From Candidatus Reconcilbacillus cellulovorans (GTDB taxonomy: Bacteria; Bacillota; Bacilli; Paenibacillales; Reconciliibacillaceae): a stretch of 64,000 bases of DNA. A model generated the notes under the pieces. It had not been told where the DNA came from. It searched no databases and worked only from the letters and a program-made list of their open reading frames with translations. The stretch covers positions 1 through 64,000 of the forward strand of contig MOXJ01000010.1 of assembly GCA_002507565.1 (NCBI GenBank). Direction: 5' to 3'. Position 1 is the stretch's first letter; each line of letters starts with the position of its first letter. The translations under genes and the position numbers were made by a program. Positions 33,747 through 42,277 of the stretch are shown here, one piece after another.

Positions 33747-34559
33747 CTATCGTTTTCGGTCCGCCCAAATCCGGTAATGTGCGGCCGTCCCCCACAGCCG
33801 GAGAAGCGCGTGTAGGGCGTGCGCCGCCTGATAAACGATCAGCGCGCCGAATCCCGCCCATACGAACGCGACGGCCAGCGTCGCGAGACTGACCAGTCCC
33901 GTGCAGGCGACGATTGCCGCCCATATGCCGACAGCAGCCGTCGCATTCCGCAGCGCCGCCGCCATACCGCTTCGCCATCCCGTCCCTCCGGCAAGTCCGA
34001 TCTGCGCATACAGCGTCAGCAGTCTGAGCGCCGCCGTCCAGACGATCCAGCCCGCCAGCCAGGGCGCAAGCTCGGCTGCTGCCGAGCGCCATTCGCCCGC
34101 AGACACCAGCGCGTCGCGCGCCTCCTGCCAGACCCAGTATGCCGGTGCTGCCGACAGCGCCAGTCGGACCGCATCCCATGCAGCGAATGCAGCCCACCAG
34201 CGGCGAATTCCTTCGACGAACCGGAAACCGGCGTTCAGATCCGGCCGGTGCAACGAATGGACGATGCCTGCCGCGATCGCCGAATGAAGGGTGAAGCGGA
34301 CCGCCGTGAGGGCGACGATTGCGACGAGTACCGATGCGACTTCGCCGGAGCGTAACAGCCTGAACATGAGCTCCGCCGCAAACAGCCGTTCCGCCTCCTC
34401 CGATACTCCGCCGGGGAACCGGAGCCAGAAAGGCTCCACCACCGACCGCCAAAACCGGTACGACACCCATCCCCAAGCCAGGTGATGCAGAAACAGCGCC
34501 GTCAGGGCGAACCGTTGCCTGCCGAGCGAACGCCAGCCTGCACGTAAAGCTGTGACCAT
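33747..34559 (-). CDS. Integral membrane protein of unknown function
   Basis: A 270-residue protein with about five or six hydrophobic segments and many Trp and Ala residues. It begins MVTALRAGWRSLGRQRF after a very strong ribosome site (AAAGGAGGT, 8 nt upstream on the minus strand). The gene follows the M1 peptidase gene by 19 nt and is likely co-transcribed with it. I do not recognise a family. Regular alternation of long helices with short basic inner loops suggests a simple channel, assembly or stress protein, but no function can be assigned. Confidence 0.75.
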   Translation of the reverse strand: MVTALRAGWRSLGRQRFALTALFLHHLAWGWVSYRFWRSVVEPFWLRFPGGVSEEAERLFAAELMFRLLRSGEVASVLVAIVALTAVRFTLHSAIAAGIVHSLHRPDLNAGFRFVEGIRRWWAAFAAWDAVRLALSAAPAYWVWQEARDALVSAGEWRSAAAELAPWLAGWIVWTAALRLLTLYAQIGLAGGTGWRSGMAAALRNATAAVGIWAAIVACTGLVSLATLAVAFVWAGFGALIVYQAAHALHALLRLWGTAAHYRIWADRKR

Positions 34560-34578
34560 GCCTCGTACCTCCTTTCGA

Positions 34579-36588
34579 TTACCACGACCACCAGCGCGCG
34601 AACCATTCCGAGACGATCGACGCCAACGTGGTTCCAAATAACGTCCGTCGCCGATCCGGTTCCGCCTTGAGAAAATTGTCGATGCGCCGGTTTTCCAGCA
34701 ACATCGAACGCTCCGGATCAACCCAAACCCACTCCAACGGAGCGGACCGGCCGATCCGGTAGACGATCGCCTCGCCGCGTCCGTCCCAAACGGCATCCTG
34801 AACGGAGCCGTCGGCGAAGCGGAACCGGATCGTCACCGGGGCCGGATGGGTGCCGCCGCGCTTGCGGACGACGACTTCATATACGGGTCCGGAGGCGCTT
34901 TTACCGGCGTTGCTTTGTGAAACATCGGTGCGCCGGATCGACTCCACCGCGTAATCGACCGTTTCTCCGCCATAGACGAACTGCTCAAAGTAAGCCGACC
35001 AGTCCGAGCCCGTCGTCCGTTCCAGCGTTTCTTCAAACTGTCGCGCGCCGGGATGGCGGAATTTCCACTCCTGAAAATAACGATGAAGCACGCGGCGCAT
35101 TCGGTCGCGGCCGATCAAGCGCTCGATGTCCCGAAGAATCAATTTCGCGCGTACGTATACGTTTTCGGCATAGTGGTCCTGATCGCGAAATTGCCACGAA
35201 AACAGCGACAGCGGCGCCGGCGACGCAATCCATGAGGACTCCAGCGCGGAATTCGGCGGAATGCCGTAATCCAACTCCATCACGAGATCTTCGGAATACG
35301 ACGCGAACCCTTCGTCCAGCCACGCTTCCTCAAATTCGTTGGTCGCCACCATGCCATACCAGTACTGATGCGCGATTTCATGGGCGACGACGCGTTCCAA
35401 CTCGAAACCGGGAGCCGGATTCGCCGCTTCCCAGGCGGTGATGAGCGTCGGGTACTCCATACCGCCGGCGCCGCCGGCCTGCGCTGGCGGCACGACGATC
35501 GACAACGTCGGATAGGGGTACTCGCCGAACCAGTCCGCGTAGCGGGAGAGCGACTTTTTCGCCGCCGTCAGATAGCGCTGTTTCAGGTGGGCGTGGGCCG
35601 GGTCGAGATACAGTTTGAGCCTGACGCCGGGAACGCCGGGTGCCGAAAAGCGCTCTTCCGCATAAACGAAGCGCGGCGACGCCGCCCAGGCGAAATCGTG
35701 AACGTCGTCCGCATAAAAATGATAAGTTTTCCATCCGTTTGATTCTTCCGGGGCTTTCGTGGGAAAACCGGTCGCTGCAACGAGCCATCGCGACGGAACC
35801 TGAATGTTGACGATATAGATTCCGAATTCGGAATAAAATTCGGAATTGCCGTGGTATTGATGGAGATTCCATCCCTCGTCGGTTCTGCCGCGGGTGCCGG
35901 CCGGCTCGTAAACCGCGATTTTCGGAAACCATTGTCCGGCCATGACGAAATCGTCGGCGTATCCCATCCGGGCGAACACCGGCGGTAGCCGGACAAGGAA
36001 CCGCAGATGCAACGTCGTTTTTTCTCCCGGCGGCACCGGTTCGGGCAACGCGATGCGTGCGAGCGTCCGGTCGTCGCGGTTGCCGTCGTCCGGCCGCACG
36101 AACTCGACGCGGGAGGTCAGGTCGATCCCGTCGTCCGTTCGGACCGAGAGCAGTTCCATGCCGCCGTAGCGCCCGCCGGGAAAGGTATCGTCGCGCAGCT
36201 TTCCGCCGGACTCGCGCATGAACGTCGTCCGGTCTGAAGCAAAAGCGTTTGGATAAAGATGAAGGTACACTTCACCGACCGCCTGCCGTCCGGGGTTGCG
36301 CCACGTGACCGTTTCCGCGCCTTCGAGCGTTCGGCTCCGTTCGTCGAACCGGACGCCGATATGGTATTCCGTCAGTCGGGAGCTAAGCGGCGTCGGCGTC
36401 GGTTTCGGACGCGCCTCGGGCACTTGCGGGGCGGGCGATTCCACCGCAGGAGGGCGCGGATCGGTGGCGAGCGCGACGTGCACGCGATCGCCGTCGGCGC
36501 CGGTAAAAGCAAGAACGGCAAGAACCGCGAAAACGGCGAAAGCGGCCGTCGACAGAACCGCGCGGCAAGACGGAATGCGTCGGAACAT
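34579..36588 (-). CDS. M1-family zinc metallopeptidase, membrane-anchored or exported
   Basis: A 669-residue protein with an N-terminal hydrophobic anchor or signal (14-32) and a Pro-rich spacer (43-70). The gluzincin motif is complete: HEIAH at 403-407 and E426 exactly 18 residues on (WLDEGFASY). The M1 exopeptidase loop reads GGMEYP at 375-380, a variant of GxMEN, so N-terminal specificity may differ from classical aminopeptidase N. The N-terminal beta domain (75-310) fits the family. The active site should face outside the membrane. The start at 36588 has GAGGGG upstream and is divergent from ywhD. Confidence 0.87.
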   Translation of the reverse strand: MFRRIPSCRAVLSTAAFAVFAVLAVLAFTGADGDRVHVALATDPRPPAVESPAPQVPEARPKPTPTPLSSRLTEYHIGVRFDERSRTLEGAETVTWRNPGRQAVGEVYLHLYPNAFASDRTTFMRESGGKLRDDTFPGGRYGGMELLSVRTDDGIDLTSRVEFVRPDDGNRDDRTLARIALPEPVPPGEKTTLHLRFLVRLPPVFARMGYADDFVMAGQWFPKIAVYEPAGTRGRTDEGWNLHQYHGNSEFYSEFGIYIVNIQVPSRWLVAATGFPTKAPEESNGWKTYHFYADDVHDFAWAASPRFVYAEERFSAPGVPGVRLKLYLDPAHAHLKQRYLTAAKKSLSRYADWFGEYPYPTLSIVVPPAQAGGAGGMEYPTLITAWEAANPAPGFELERVVAHEIAHQYWYGMVATNEFEEAWLDEGFASYSEDLVMELDYGIPPNSALESSWIASPAPLSLFSWQFRDQDHYAENVYVRAKLILRDIERLIGRDRMRRVLHRYFQEWKFRHPGARQFEETLERTTGSDWSAYFEQFVYGGETVDYAVESIRRTDVSQSNAGKSASGPVYEVVVRKRGGTHPAPVTIRFRFADGSVQDAVWDGRGEAIVYRIGRSAPLEWVWVDPERSMLLENRRIDNFLKAEPDRRRTLFGTTLASIVSEWFARWWSW

Positions 36589-36732
36589 GGAGGATCGATC
36601 CCCTCCGCCGTGACAGGCTCGTTTTCGGTGCATGTATATGTCCGCGGCGAAGGATTTAGACGGACTGGATTTTGCCGTGGGACGGCCGGTAAAATGAAAA
36701 CGGGAACGACCCAAGAAAGGGGACTCGACGCC

Positions 36733-37233
36733 ATGGAAGACCAACCGAAAAAACCGAAGGCGTCTTTTCAGATCATCGGGCAGACGACCGTGCACGGCGG
36801 CTACGGCGCCGGCATGCTCGACTTGAGCAACTTGTCCAGCATCATCGTCGACGGCGACCGCGCCTATATCGATCTCGGCGCTCTTCATGCCAAAAGCCGC
36901 GTCGAGCGCGGCATCAAATTCACGCCGAATCGCGAGGAAGTACCGGACGGCCGTCGGGTGTGGGTCGTCTGGGTCAAAATCGGCAAAACCGACGGCGGCC
37001 CCTGCTACGCAGGCGCGACGGCCTGCGAGATGAAAATCGACGAAGCGGCGAGAAAGGGGTGGAAAATTCTTGCAGATCATGTCAACCGGATGGATTACGC
37101 GCTGAAAGGGCGGTTCATGCTGAACGAGCTGAATGAGACGGAAAAAGCCGCATTGCGCCGCTGCCTCGTCGAGCACAACGCGGAATGGTACGAACGCTCG
37201 CCGGACGAGCTGAAGCGCCAGCTGGAAACCTAA
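36733..37233 (+). CDS. ywhD: YwhD family protein
   Basis: A 166-residue cytosolic protein matching the YwhD family of Bacillota (LDLSNLSSIIVDGDRAYIDLGALHAKS ... GRRVWVVWVKI). Its biochemical role is unknown. The neighbours confirm the assignment: in B. subtilis ywhD is next to pbpG (ywhE), speE (ywhF) and speB (ywhG), as here, though pbpG is convergent with ywhD. The ATG at 36733 has AAAGGGG upstream. The stop codon overlaps that of the penicillin-binding protein gene by 2 bp, leaving no space for a terminator between them. Confidence 0.85.
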   Translation: MEDQPKKPKASFQIIGQTTVHGGYGAGMLDLSNLSSIIVDGDRAYIDLGALHAKSRVERGIKFTPNREEVPDGRRVWVVWVKIGKTDGGPCYAGATACEMKIDEAARKGWKILADHVNRMDYALKGRFMLNELNETEKAALRRCLVEHNAEWYERSPDELKRQLET

Positions 37234-39296
37234 CCGGTCCACCAGCGCTTCAGGCTGTCCCACCACGATTTCGGCCTTTCTTTTGCGTCAGGTCCCGGCA
37301 AGGCGTGCGGCTGCCCGCCGTGGACCGGGCACGGCTCGATCGGCGCCGTCCCGGCGACGAACGCTTCGAGCCGCACGTCGGGGCAGCGGTCGGTGGCGAG
37401 CGCCCCGGTCTTCGGATCGATGTAGACGAACTGGACTCGCTCCGGCGCGCGGAACATTTTCGGCGGCACGGCGGCGAGCGTCTCCTCGGTGAATTCGGCG
37501 AAAATCGGCGCCGCCGCGTATGATTCCGCCTGCGTCAGCCGGCGTCCGCGGTCGTGGCCGACCCAGACGGCGGTCGCGAGTTCAGGCGTGAAGCCGACCA
37601 TCCAGGCGTCGGTGTCCGTCGTGCCGGTTTTGGCCGCAACCGGCCGTTTCAGAAGCTGCGCCACGCGGTGGCCGGTGGCGCCGGGTTCGAACACGCCCTG
37701 CAGTTCGTATGTCAACACATAGGCGGTTTCCGGCGCGACGACGCGCTCGGGTTTCGCCGCGCGCACGTACAACACCCGCCCGTCGGGCCCCTCGATGCGG
37801 CGGACGGCGGCCGGTTCGAACCGTTCGCCCAAATTTGCGATCGTCGCGAAGGCCGACGCCAGTTCCAGCGGGCTGACCGGCGACGTGCCGAGCGCCAGCG
37901 ACGGCACGGCGTCGAGCGGAGAGGTAATGCCGAGCCTGCGCGCCATCGCGACGACGGTCTGTTCTCCGATCAGGCGGATCGTCGAAACGGCGTAAACGTT
38001 GTCCGATTTGGCGATCGCTTCGCGCAGCGCAATCCAGTCGTGTTCATAATGATTGTTGAAATTGCGCGGGGTATACACTTGACGACCGTTGTCGTACGGA
38101 AACGACGTCGGTTCGCTTCGAAAGCGCGTGGCCGGCGTGAAACCCGGATGTTCGAGCGCAGCCAAGTAAACGATCGGCTTAAACGCCGAACCGGGTTGGC
38201 GGCCTGCCGACACCGCGCGGTTGAACTGGCTTTCCGTGTAGTCGCGGCCTCCGACCATCGCCCGGATTTCGCCGTTGCGCGGGTCGATCGCGATGAGCGC
38301 GACCTGCAGATCCGGAAAATCGGCCAGACGGCGCGCGACGACGCGTTCGGCCGTTTCCTGCGAGCGGGGATCGAGCGTCGTGTAAATGCGATATCCTCCC
38401 GTCGCCAGCTCGCGTTCCGTCACGCCGAGGAGGGCGGCCGCCTGCCGGACGACGAAATCACGGAAATACGGCGCGCGGGCGGGTTGCGGCTTCGGAGGCG
38501 GTTGCAGTACAAGCGGCGCGCGCTTTGCGGATTCCGCCTCCGCGGGCGTGATCACGCCGTATTCCGCCATTTTGTCAAGAATCAGACGCTGACGGCTTTT
38601 GGCGTTATCCATGTTCAGATAAGGAGAATAATACGCCGGTCCCTTCGGGATACCGGCCAGCAGCGCGCTTTCGGCGAGCGTGAGCTTTTTCGCGCTTTTT
38701 CCGAAGTAGAGCCGGGCCGCCGCTTCCGCCCCGTAGGCGCCGTGGCCGTAATAAATTTCGTTCAGATAATATTCAAGAATCTGTTCTTTCGTCAACGCGG
38801 ACTCCAGGATCAGGGCGTAGAACGCTTCCTTCAGTTTCCGCGACCACGTGCGGTCGTGCGTCAGATACAGGTTGCGCGCCAGCTGCTGGGTCAGCGTGCT
38901 CGCGCCTTGCTCCGTCGACATGGCGCGCAAGTTGACGAACAGGGCGCGCGCGATTCCCTTCGGATCGATGCCGTGGTGTTCGAAGAAACGGCGGTCCTCG
39001 ATCGCCACCGTCGCCTGTACCAGATACGGTGAAATGTCGGACAGCGGCACGACCGTCCGGTTTTCGCCCGCATCCAGCGCGTCGAGGACGCCGCCTTCGG
39101 CGTCCAGAATGAACGACGTCTGGGGCATGGGAACCGCCGGCGGCACCTGCAAATGCAAAAAGAAAAACAGCGCGACCAGCGAGACGCCCGCCAGCAGCGC
39201 GCCGGAACCGGCCAAAGACGCAAAAAATTTCCCTGCCGCTTGTCGGTGCCGGCGTGACAGCTGCTGAGGCAGACGGGACGACACGTCTTTCGGCAT
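37230..39296 (-). CDS. pbpG: Class A penicillin-binding protein (transglycosylase/transpeptidase)
   Basis: A 688-residue bifunctional peptidoglycan synthase. One membrane anchor is at about 28-48. The GT51 transglycosylase domain has catalytic E100 in AIEDRRFFEHHG. The transpeptidase domain has S370-x-x-K373 (GSAFKP), SDN at 431-433 and KTG at 556-558, all intact. The gene neighbourhood (ywhD, speE, speB) matches pbpG (ywhE) of B. subtilis, a class A PBP used in sporulation; whether expression here is sporulation-specific is not visible. The short C-terminal tail includes a Cys pair (DRCPDVR ... IEPCPVHGG). Confidence 0.9.
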   Translation of the reverse strand: MPKDVSSRLPQQLSRRHRQAAGKFFASLAGSGALLAGVSLVALFFFLHLQVPPAVPMPQTSFILDAEGGVLDALDAGENRTVVPLSDISPYLVQATVAIEDRRFFEHHGIDPKGIARALFVNLRAMSTEQGASTLTQQLARNLYLTHDRTWSRKLKEAFYALILESALTKEQILEYYLNEIYYGHGAYGAEAAARLYFGKSAKKLTLAESALLAGIPKGPAYYSPYLNMDNAKSRQRLILDKMAEYGVITPAEAESAKRAPLVLQPPPKPQPARAPYFRDFVVRQAAALLGVTERELATGGYRIYTTLDPRSQETAERVVARRLADFPDLQVALIAIDPRNGEIRAMVGGRDYTESQFNRAVSAGRQPGSAFKPIVYLAALEHPGFTPATRFRSEPTSFPYDNGRQVYTPRNFNNHYEHDWIALREAIAKSDNVYAVSTIRLIGEQTVVAMARRLGITSPLDAVPSLALGTSPVSPLELASAFATIANLGERFEPAAVRRIEGPDGRVLYVRAAKPERVVAPETAYVLTYELQGVFEPGATGHRVAQLLKRPVAAKTGTTDTDAWMVGFTPELATAVWVGHDRGRRLTQAESYAAAPIFAEFTEETLAAVPPKMFRAPERVQFVYIDPKTGALATDRCPDVRLEAFVAGTAPIEPCPVHGGQPHALPGPDAKERPKSWWDSLKRWWTG

Positions 39297-39447
39297 CGCG
39301 GATCGCCTCCTCAGCGTGCTTCGGTTATAGATGTATTTTCCATTATGATGGAGATTTTGAATATCTATACCCAGGCGTTTCGGTGGGCGAACGCCGTATC
39401 GGCGTTCCTCTTACGCATCCGGCAGGTTCCGCAGTATGAAGGCGCGA

Positions 39448-39475
39448 TTGCAAAATCCGGTCGATCGACTATAAT
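39448..39475 (+). promoter_or_regulatory. Sigma-A promoter of speE-speB
   Basis: TTGCAA at 39448-39453, a 16-nt spacer and TATAAT at 39470-39475. It lies in the 224-bp divergent gap with pbpG; predicted start near 39482, about 40 nt before the speE ATG. The pbpG side of the gap has no promoter I would defend. Confidence 0.65.
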
Positions 39476-39520
39476 ACTTCTTGTTGACCGGATTCGGCAC
39501 AAAAAGAAGGGGCGGCTTCG

Positions 39521-40348
39521 ATGGAGCTCTGGTTTACAGAGAAACAGACCGAATCATTCGGCATTACGGCGAAAACGACGCGGACTCTCGTCCGAGAAAA
39601 AACGCCGTACCAGGACCTGGCGATGATCGAGACCGAACAGTGGGGCCGCATGCTCGTCCTCGACGGCATGGTGATGACGACCGAGAAAGACGAGTTCGTC
39701 TACCACGAAATGATGGCGCATCCGGTCCTGGTGACGCATCCGAATCCGCGCCGCGTGCTCGTCGTCGGCGGCGGCGACGGCGGCGTCGTCCGCGAGGCGC
39801 TGAAACATCCGAAAGTCGAGCAGATCGTGCTCGTCGAGATCGACGACAAGGTGATCGAATATTCGAAAACCTATCTGCCGGAGATCGCCGGCGCGCTCGA
39901 CGATCCGCGCGTTCGCGTCGTCGTCGGCGACGGCTACCGGCACATTCACGACCATCCCGGCGAATACGACGTCATCATGGTCGATTCGACCGAGCCGGTC
40001 GGGCCGGCGGTCGAATTGTTCACGCGCGGTTTTTACCGCGGCCTTTATGATGCGCTGCGGGAAGACGGGCTGTTCGTCGCTCAGACCGACAACCCCTGGT
40101 TTAAGGCCGATCTGATCCGGAAAGTCAACCGCGACATCCGCGACATTTTCCCGCTCGTTCGCGTCTACGTCGCCAATGTGCCGACCTATCCGAGCGGGCT
40201 GTGGACGTTCACGGTCGGCAGCAAAAAATACGATCCGCTCACCGTCGACGAAAAAGACGTGCCGGATCTCGATACCAAATACTACTCGCCCCGCCTCCAC
40301 AAGGCGGCGTTCGCCCTGCCGCGCTTCGTGGAAGAGCTGGTCCGGTGA
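39521..40348 (+). CDS. speE: Spermidine synthase (polyamine aminopropyltransferase)
   Basis: A 275-residue enzyme transferring aminopropyl from decarboxylated S-adenosylmethionine to putrescine. The nucleotide-binding GGGDGG is at 83-88 and the catalytic VDSTEP, with D155, follows. Length and motifs are those of bacterial SpeE. The ATG follows AAGAAGGGG. speB starts 21 nt downstream, so putrescine made from agmatine is converted directly; arginine decarboxylase (speA) and speD are not in the window. Confidence 0.95.
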   Translation: MELWFTEKQTESFGITAKTTRTLVREKTPYQDLAMIETEQWGRMLVLDGMVMTTEKDEFVYHEMMAHPVLVTHPNPRRVLVVGGGDGGVVREALKHPKVEQIVLVEIDDKVIEYSKTYLPEIAGALDDPRVRVVVGDGYRHIHDHPGEYDVIMVDSTEPVGPAVELFTRGFYRGLYDALREDGLFVAQTDNPWFKADLIRKVNRDIRDIFPLVRVYVANVPTYPSGLWTFTVGSKKYDPLTVDEKDVPDLDTKYYSPRLHKAAFALPRFVEELVR

Positions 40349-40369
40349 AACGGGCGGAGGGCCGCACGC

Positions 40370-41239
40370 ATGCGATTTCCCCAGGCGTATTCCGGCAACG
40401 TGTTCATCGCGTCGGGCGACGATTATGAGCCGGCGCAAGCGGTCGTTTTCGGCATGCCGATGGATTTTACCGTCAGTTTCCGGCCGGGGGCGAGATTCGG
40501 TCCGGCGCGCATCCGCGAAGCGTCAATCGGACTGGAAGAATACAGTCCGTATCTCGACCGCAGCCTCGCAGACGTCCGCTATTTCGACGCGGGCGACCTT
40601 ATGCTACCATTCGGCAATGCCGAGCGCAGTCTGGCGATGATCGGGGATTTCGTCCGCAAACTTCTGGCCGACGGCAAATTCCCGCTCGGCCTCGGCGGCG
40701 AACACCTGGTCAGCTGGCCGATCGTGCGCGAAATGCACGCGCGGTATCCCGATCTCGCCCTGATTCATATCGACGCACATGCCGACCTGCGCGAGCATTA
40801 CGAAGGCGAGCCGTTGTCGCACGCCACGCCGATTCGGAAGGCGGCGGAGCTGCTCGGCGGCCGCAACATCTACCAGTTCGGCATCCGTTCGGGAACGAGG
40901 GAAGAGTTCGAGTACGCGCGCGAACGGCTGAACTTTTATCCGTTCGAGGTGCTCGAACCGCTCCGGCGCGTGTTGCCCGAGCTGGCCGGTCGTCCGGTGT
41001 ACGTCACCGTCGACATCGACGTGCTCGACCCGTCGGCGGCGCCTGGCACCGGCACCGCCGAGCCGGGCGGTGTTTCGTCGCGGGAGTTGCTGGCGGCGAT
41101 TCACGCGATCGCGCGGTCGGAAGTCCGCGTCGTCGGCGCGGACGTCGTCGAGGTCGCGCCGGTCTATGATCCGTCGGAGCAGACGGCGATCGTCGCGGCC
41201 AAACTGGTGCGGGAAATGTTGATCGGATGGGTCAAATAA
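40370..41239 (+). CDS. speB: Agmatinase
   Basis: A 289-residue ureohydrolase converting agmatine to putrescine and urea. The dinuclear manganese ligands are all visible: H112 (GGEH), D135, H137 and D139 (HIDAHAD), and D215 and D217 (VDIDVLDPS). The GTGTAEPGG segment is typical of agmatinases. The second gene of the speE-speB operon, it ends at a strong terminator. GGGCGGAGGG lies upstream of the ATG. Confidence 0.95.
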   Translation: MRFPQAYSGNVFIASGDDYEPAQAVVFGMPMDFTVSFRPGARFGPARIREASIGLEEYSPYLDRSLADVRYFDAGDLMLPFGNAERSLAMIGDFVRKLLADGKFPLGLGGEHLVSWPIVREMHARYPDLALIHIDAHADLREHYEGEPLSHATPIRKAAELLGGRNIYQFGIRSGTREEFEYARERLNFYPFEVLEPLRRVLPELAGRPVYVTVDIDVLDPSAAPGTGTAEPGGVSSRELLAAIHAIARSEVRVVGADVVEVAPVYDPSEQTAIVAAKLVREMLIGWVK

Positions 41240-41242
41240 AGC

Positions 41243-41269
41243 TTCCGGCGAAAGGCCGGAATTTTTTTT
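41243..41269 (+). terminator. Intrinsic terminator of speE-speB
   Basis: TTCCGGC (41243-41249), loop GAAAG, GCCGGAA (41255-41261), then eight T (41262-41269). It starts 4 nt after the speB stop. Confidence 0.93.
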
Positions 41270-41284
41270 GAAAGCGTTGCGGTG

Positions 41285-42166
41285 TCACGGTGGGTCCTGC
41301 GGAGACGTCTCGGCCGGTCCTGTGGAAGAACGGTGCAATCGGCGGAACGCGCCCGGCGTCATGCCCTCCCTTTTGCGAAAAACGCGAATAAAATACCCGG
41401 GATGCTCATATCCGACGCGACGAGCCACTTCCGCCACCGGCATATCGGGACAGTCGAGCAGCCATTCTTTCGCACGGCGCATGCGGATGCCGGTCACGTA
41501 TTCGATCGGCCGCATGCCAGTCGCACGCCGGAACAGAAGGCACGTGTATTGCGCGCTCCGGCCGATTCGCGCCGCCAGATCGGCCAGTGTCACCGGCTCG
41601 GCGAAATGGCGCTCAGCATAGTCGAGGGCGGGCGCGAGCGCGTTTTGCCAATCCCGCTTGGAACGCGGTTCGCGATGCGGATGGGCCGCCAGCGACCGCA
41701 AGTCGACTAACAGGCCGTACACCGCCGCCGACGCGGCCGGTGCCGCGTCCGGCCGTCCTGACTCGATCAGTTCGACGACGGCGTCGACGCGCGAGAGCGT
41801 CTGTTCCGGCGATGATACCGACAACACGGCCGTGCGCGAAAATCCGAGCTGCGCCGTGAATGCCGCCGCCAACGGACCCTTGAACGTCACCCACCGGACG
41901 GTCCACGGCTCGCGGACGGGTTCGTACCGATGCGGCTCGTCGGGAAACAGCAACATGCCCTGACCGGTCGATACCGTCGCCGTCGTGCCTCGCACCGTCA
42001 ATCGGCCTTCTCCCGCCAGGCACTGGATCCACTGGTAATCCGGGTAGCCTTGCGGCCGGTCGACCGCCTCCTGATGCACCCAACCGCCTGCTCCGGTCGC
42101 ATAGAGCGGTAGCGATCGATCCTCGTCCGTCAGGGCGGCGAACAGACATCGGTTCAACGTTTTCAT
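41285..42166 (-). CDS. AraC-family transcriptional regulator
   Basis: A 293-residue regulator with an N-terminal cupin-type sensing domain (GEGRLTVRGTTATVSTGQGMLLFPDEPHRYEP) and a C-terminal double helix-turn-helix (about 188-285: VTLADLAARIGRSAQYTCLLF and MPVAEVARRVGYEHPGYFIRVF). It is divergent from the GH42 beta-galactosidase gene and very likely controls it in response to a sugar. No transporter gene is next to it. Cytosolic, expected to bind DNA in the 111-bp gap. Confidence 0.9.
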   Translation of the reverse strand: MKTLNRCLFAALTDEDRSLPLYATGAGGWVHQEAVDRPQGYPDYQWIQCLAGEGRLTVRGTTATVSTGQGMLLFPDEPHRYEPVREPWTVRWVTFKGPLAAAFTAQLGFSRTAVLSVSSPEQTLSRVDAVVELIESGRPDAAPAASAAVYGLLVDLRSLAAHPHREPRSKRDWQNALAPALDYAERHFAEPVTLADLAARIGRSAQYTCLLFRRATGMRPIEYVTGIRMRRAKEWLLDCPDMPVAEVARRVGYEHPGYFIRVFRKREGMTPGAFRRLHRSSTGPAETSPQDPP

Positions 42167-42195
42167 ATCGTGATATTAACACGAAAATGTTTCGA

Positions 42196-42225
42196 TTGAG
42201 AAGAAGGCCGATCGCCTTTTAAGAT
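42196..42225 (+). promoter_or_regulatory. Predicted promoter of the beta-galactosidase gene
   Basis: TTGAGA at 42196-42201, an 18-nt spacer and TAAGAT at 42220-42225, in the divergent gap with the AraC regulator. Mismatches to consensus fit an activator-dependent promoter. Confidence 0.45.
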
Positions 42226-42277
42226 GAAACAAGACGAATTTCAAATGATTTCATCGTGAAATCGGAGGCGTCGGTAT